From positions 1-7,782 of the forward strand of contig JAGXGT010000039.1 of NCBI GenBank assembly GCA_024636595.1: a stretch of 7,782 nt of DNA, in the 5' to 3' direction. Each line of letters starts with the position of its first letter. Position 1 is the first letter of the stretch. Below the pieces are notes generated by a model, which was not told the origin of the DNA, made no database searches, and worked only from the letters and a program-made list of their open reading frames with translations. Of this stretch, positions 6,594 to 7,782 are shown one piece after another. The position numbers were made by a program, and so were the translations under genes. This stretch comes from Sphingomonadales bacterium (GTDB lineage Bacteria; Pseudomonadota; Alphaproteobacteria; Sphingomonadales; Sphingomonadaceae).

Positions 6594-6641
6594 GGGACAG
6601 AATCAGTTTTTAATCGCAATCCACGTTCGGGGCCCATCAAC

Positions 6642-7782
6642 ATGACCATCTCCCTTGCCGATCCGCTGGCCCTTCCCTGCGGAGCCACCCTCCCCAACCG
6701 GCTCGCCAAGGCCGCGATGACCGAAGGCATGGCGACCCCGGACGGTGTGCCCACGGCAGAACTGGAACGGCTATACGGCCTGTGGTCCGACGGCGGTGCC
6801 GGGATGTTGCTGAGCGGCAATATCCAGATTGATCGGGATCATCTGGAACGCCCGGGCAATGTGGTTATCGATCAGGAAGCGGATGCCGCGATGATGGCGG
6901 CGCTGAAGAGCTGGGCGCAAGCCGCGACCCGCAACGGCAACCATTTTTGGGCGCAGATCAGCCACGCCGGCAGACAGACACAAAGCAACGTCAACCCGCA
7001 TCCCAAAGCGCCATCGGCGGTCAAATTGGGGTTGCCCGGGGGGCAGTTTGGTGAGCCGGTCGCCCTGACGGACGCCGAGATTGAAGAGCTGGTTGACGGC
7101 TTCGCGCTCGCGGCCAAGACCTGTCAGGAAGCTGGCTTTACCGGCGCGCAGATTCACGCCGCGCATGGCTATCTGCTGAGCAGTTTCCTCAGCCCCCGAT
7201 CCAATCAGCGCAGCGACAAATATGGCGGCAGTCTCGAGAACCGTGCGCGCTTTCTGCTCTCTGTGGTTGCCAAGACCAGGGCTGCGGTTGGCCCCGATTT
7301 TCCGATTTCAGTCAAGCTCAACAGCGCCGATTTTCAAAAAGGCGGGTTCAATTTCGAAGACAGCCTGCAGGTGGTGCAGTGGCTGGAGGAGGCCAGCGTC
7401 GATCTGGTCGAAATATCGGGCGGCACTTATGAACAGCCGGCGCTGATGGGTGCCGACGGGATGGAAGAGAAAGAGGAGCAGAATGTTGCGCCATCGACCA
7501 AGGCGCGCGAGGCCTATTTCGTCGATTTTGCCAAGGCAATGCAGGACGCGGTCAAGATACCCTTGATGGTGACTGGCGGGTTTCGCACCCGCGCGGCAAT
7601 GGAGTCCGCGCTGGCCAGCGGCGCCGCCGATCTGATCGGCCTCGGCCGTCCGATGTGCGTGATGACCGATGCGCCGCAGCAATTGCTGGAAGGACTGGAA
7701 GCATTGCCGCGCTATGAGGACCATCTCAGCCTGCTGTCCGGCTGGCTGGGCTTTCTGATGCGTTTTCAGATGGTCAAGGCGG
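6642..7782 (+). CDS. NADH:flavin oxidoreductase, Old Yellow Enzyme family (3' end missing)
   Basis: An FMN-binding TIM-barrel ene-reductase, predicted cytoplasmic; members reduce activated C=C bonds with NAD(P)H, and the natural substrate is not deducible. The frame is open for 380 codons to the window edge with no stop. Motifs in order are LPNRLAKAAMTEG (17-29), QISHAGRQ (105-112), IHAAHGYLLSSFLSPRSNQRSDKYGGSLENR (from 171, with the substrate-anion-binding pair H172/H175), SVKLN, VTGGFRT (310-316) and GLGRP (333-337), the last two binding the FMN phosphate. T27 occupies the flavin-tuning position that is Thr37 in OYE1 and Cys26 in YqjM. The tail GWLGFLMRFQMVKA suggests only a few dozen residues are missing. 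The ATG at 6642 has no strong ribosome binding site (GGGG at 6629-6632 is the nearest purine run). It is divergent from the membrane-protein gene. Confidence 0.94.
   Translation, partial: MTISLADPLALPCGATLPNRLAKAAMTEGMATPDGVPTAELERLYGLWSDGGAGMLLSGNIQIDRDHLERPGNVVIDQEADAAMMAALKSWAQAATRNGNHFWAQISHAGRQTQSNVNPHPKAPSAVKLGLPGGQFGEPVALTDAEIEELVDGFALAAKTCQEAGFTGAQIHAAHGYLLSSFLSPRSNQRSDKYGGSLENRARFLLSVVAKTRAAVGPDFPISVKLNSADFQKGGFNFEDSLQVVQWLEEASVDLVEISGGTYEQPALMGADGMEEKEEQNVAPSTKAREAYFVDFAKAMQDAVKIPLMVTGGFRTRAAMESALASGAADLIGLGRPMCVMTDAPQQLLEGLEALPRYEDHLSLLSGWLGFLMRFQMVKA

Larger units (their letters stand above)
6439..6641. other. Divergent intergenic region
   Basis: This 203-bp gap separates the leftward membrane-protein gene from the rightward oxidoreductase gene. 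It is visibly richer in A and T than its flanks from about 6500 to 6620. It holds the candidate leftward promoter and the overlapping palindromes listed separately, plus one copy of AACGATCG (6460-6467) that also occurs twice in the 88-bp gap before pmbA. I see no RNA gene, terminator or small coding frame in it. Confidence 0.6.

Noticed and set aside
1..7782. CRISPR array, tRNA, rRNA, insertion sequence, phage or defence genes
   Set aside because: No regularly spaced repeats, no tRNA-like cloverleaf, no transposase-like protein and no terminal inverted repeats were seen; all long frames fit metabolic or housekeeping families.

Overview
The window looks like chromosomal DNA of a carotenoid-producing alphaproteobacterium, most likely of the Sphingomonadales. 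That placement is inferred from the crtY-crtI-crtB gene order, the style of the encoded proteins, the moderately high GC content and the linked PmbA and inositol-monophosphatase-family genes. No marker gene fixes the genus.

Left part (1-3726, + strand): the 3' tail of an unidentified reading frame (1-87) is followed by a tightly packed carotenoid operon. CrtB (phytoene synthase) condenses two geranylgeranyl diphosphates into phytoene. CrtI (phytoene desaturase) converts phytoene to lycopene, and CrtY (lycopene cyclase) closes the end rings to give beta-carotene. The genes lie in reverse pathway order with gaps of 13 and 5 bp, so they are probably co-transcribed from a promoter left of the window. 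No crtE, crtZ, crtG, crtW or crtX is visible, so precursor supply and later modification must be encoded elsewhere. The first 38 bases of the window are an exact, in-frame copy of an internal piece of crtY (427-464), which is the oddest feature here.

Middle (3731-6438, - strand): three genes run leftward. From right to left they are a small three-helix membrane protein of unknown function, a PmbA/TldE-type protein of the TldD/PmbA family, and an inositol-monophosphatase/CysQ-like phosphatase that ends 4 bp from the crtB stop (convergent). The phosphatase probably starts at TTG behind a good ribosome binding site. The PmbA gene has a promoter-like sequence placed so that its transcript could be leaderless.

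Right part (6439-7782): a 203-bp AT-richer divergent intergenic region carries a plausible leftward promoter and two overlapping palindromes with related half-sites nearby. It precedes a rightward Old Yellow Enzyme-type NADH:flavin oxidoreductase that runs off the right edge.

No tRNA, rRNA, CRISPR array, insertion sequence or phage gene was seen. Most of the window is ordinary metabolic and housekeeping sequence. No convincing new multi-gene system was found; the points worth checking are the edge repeat, the regulatory sequence near 6500-6620, and the translation-start arrangements.
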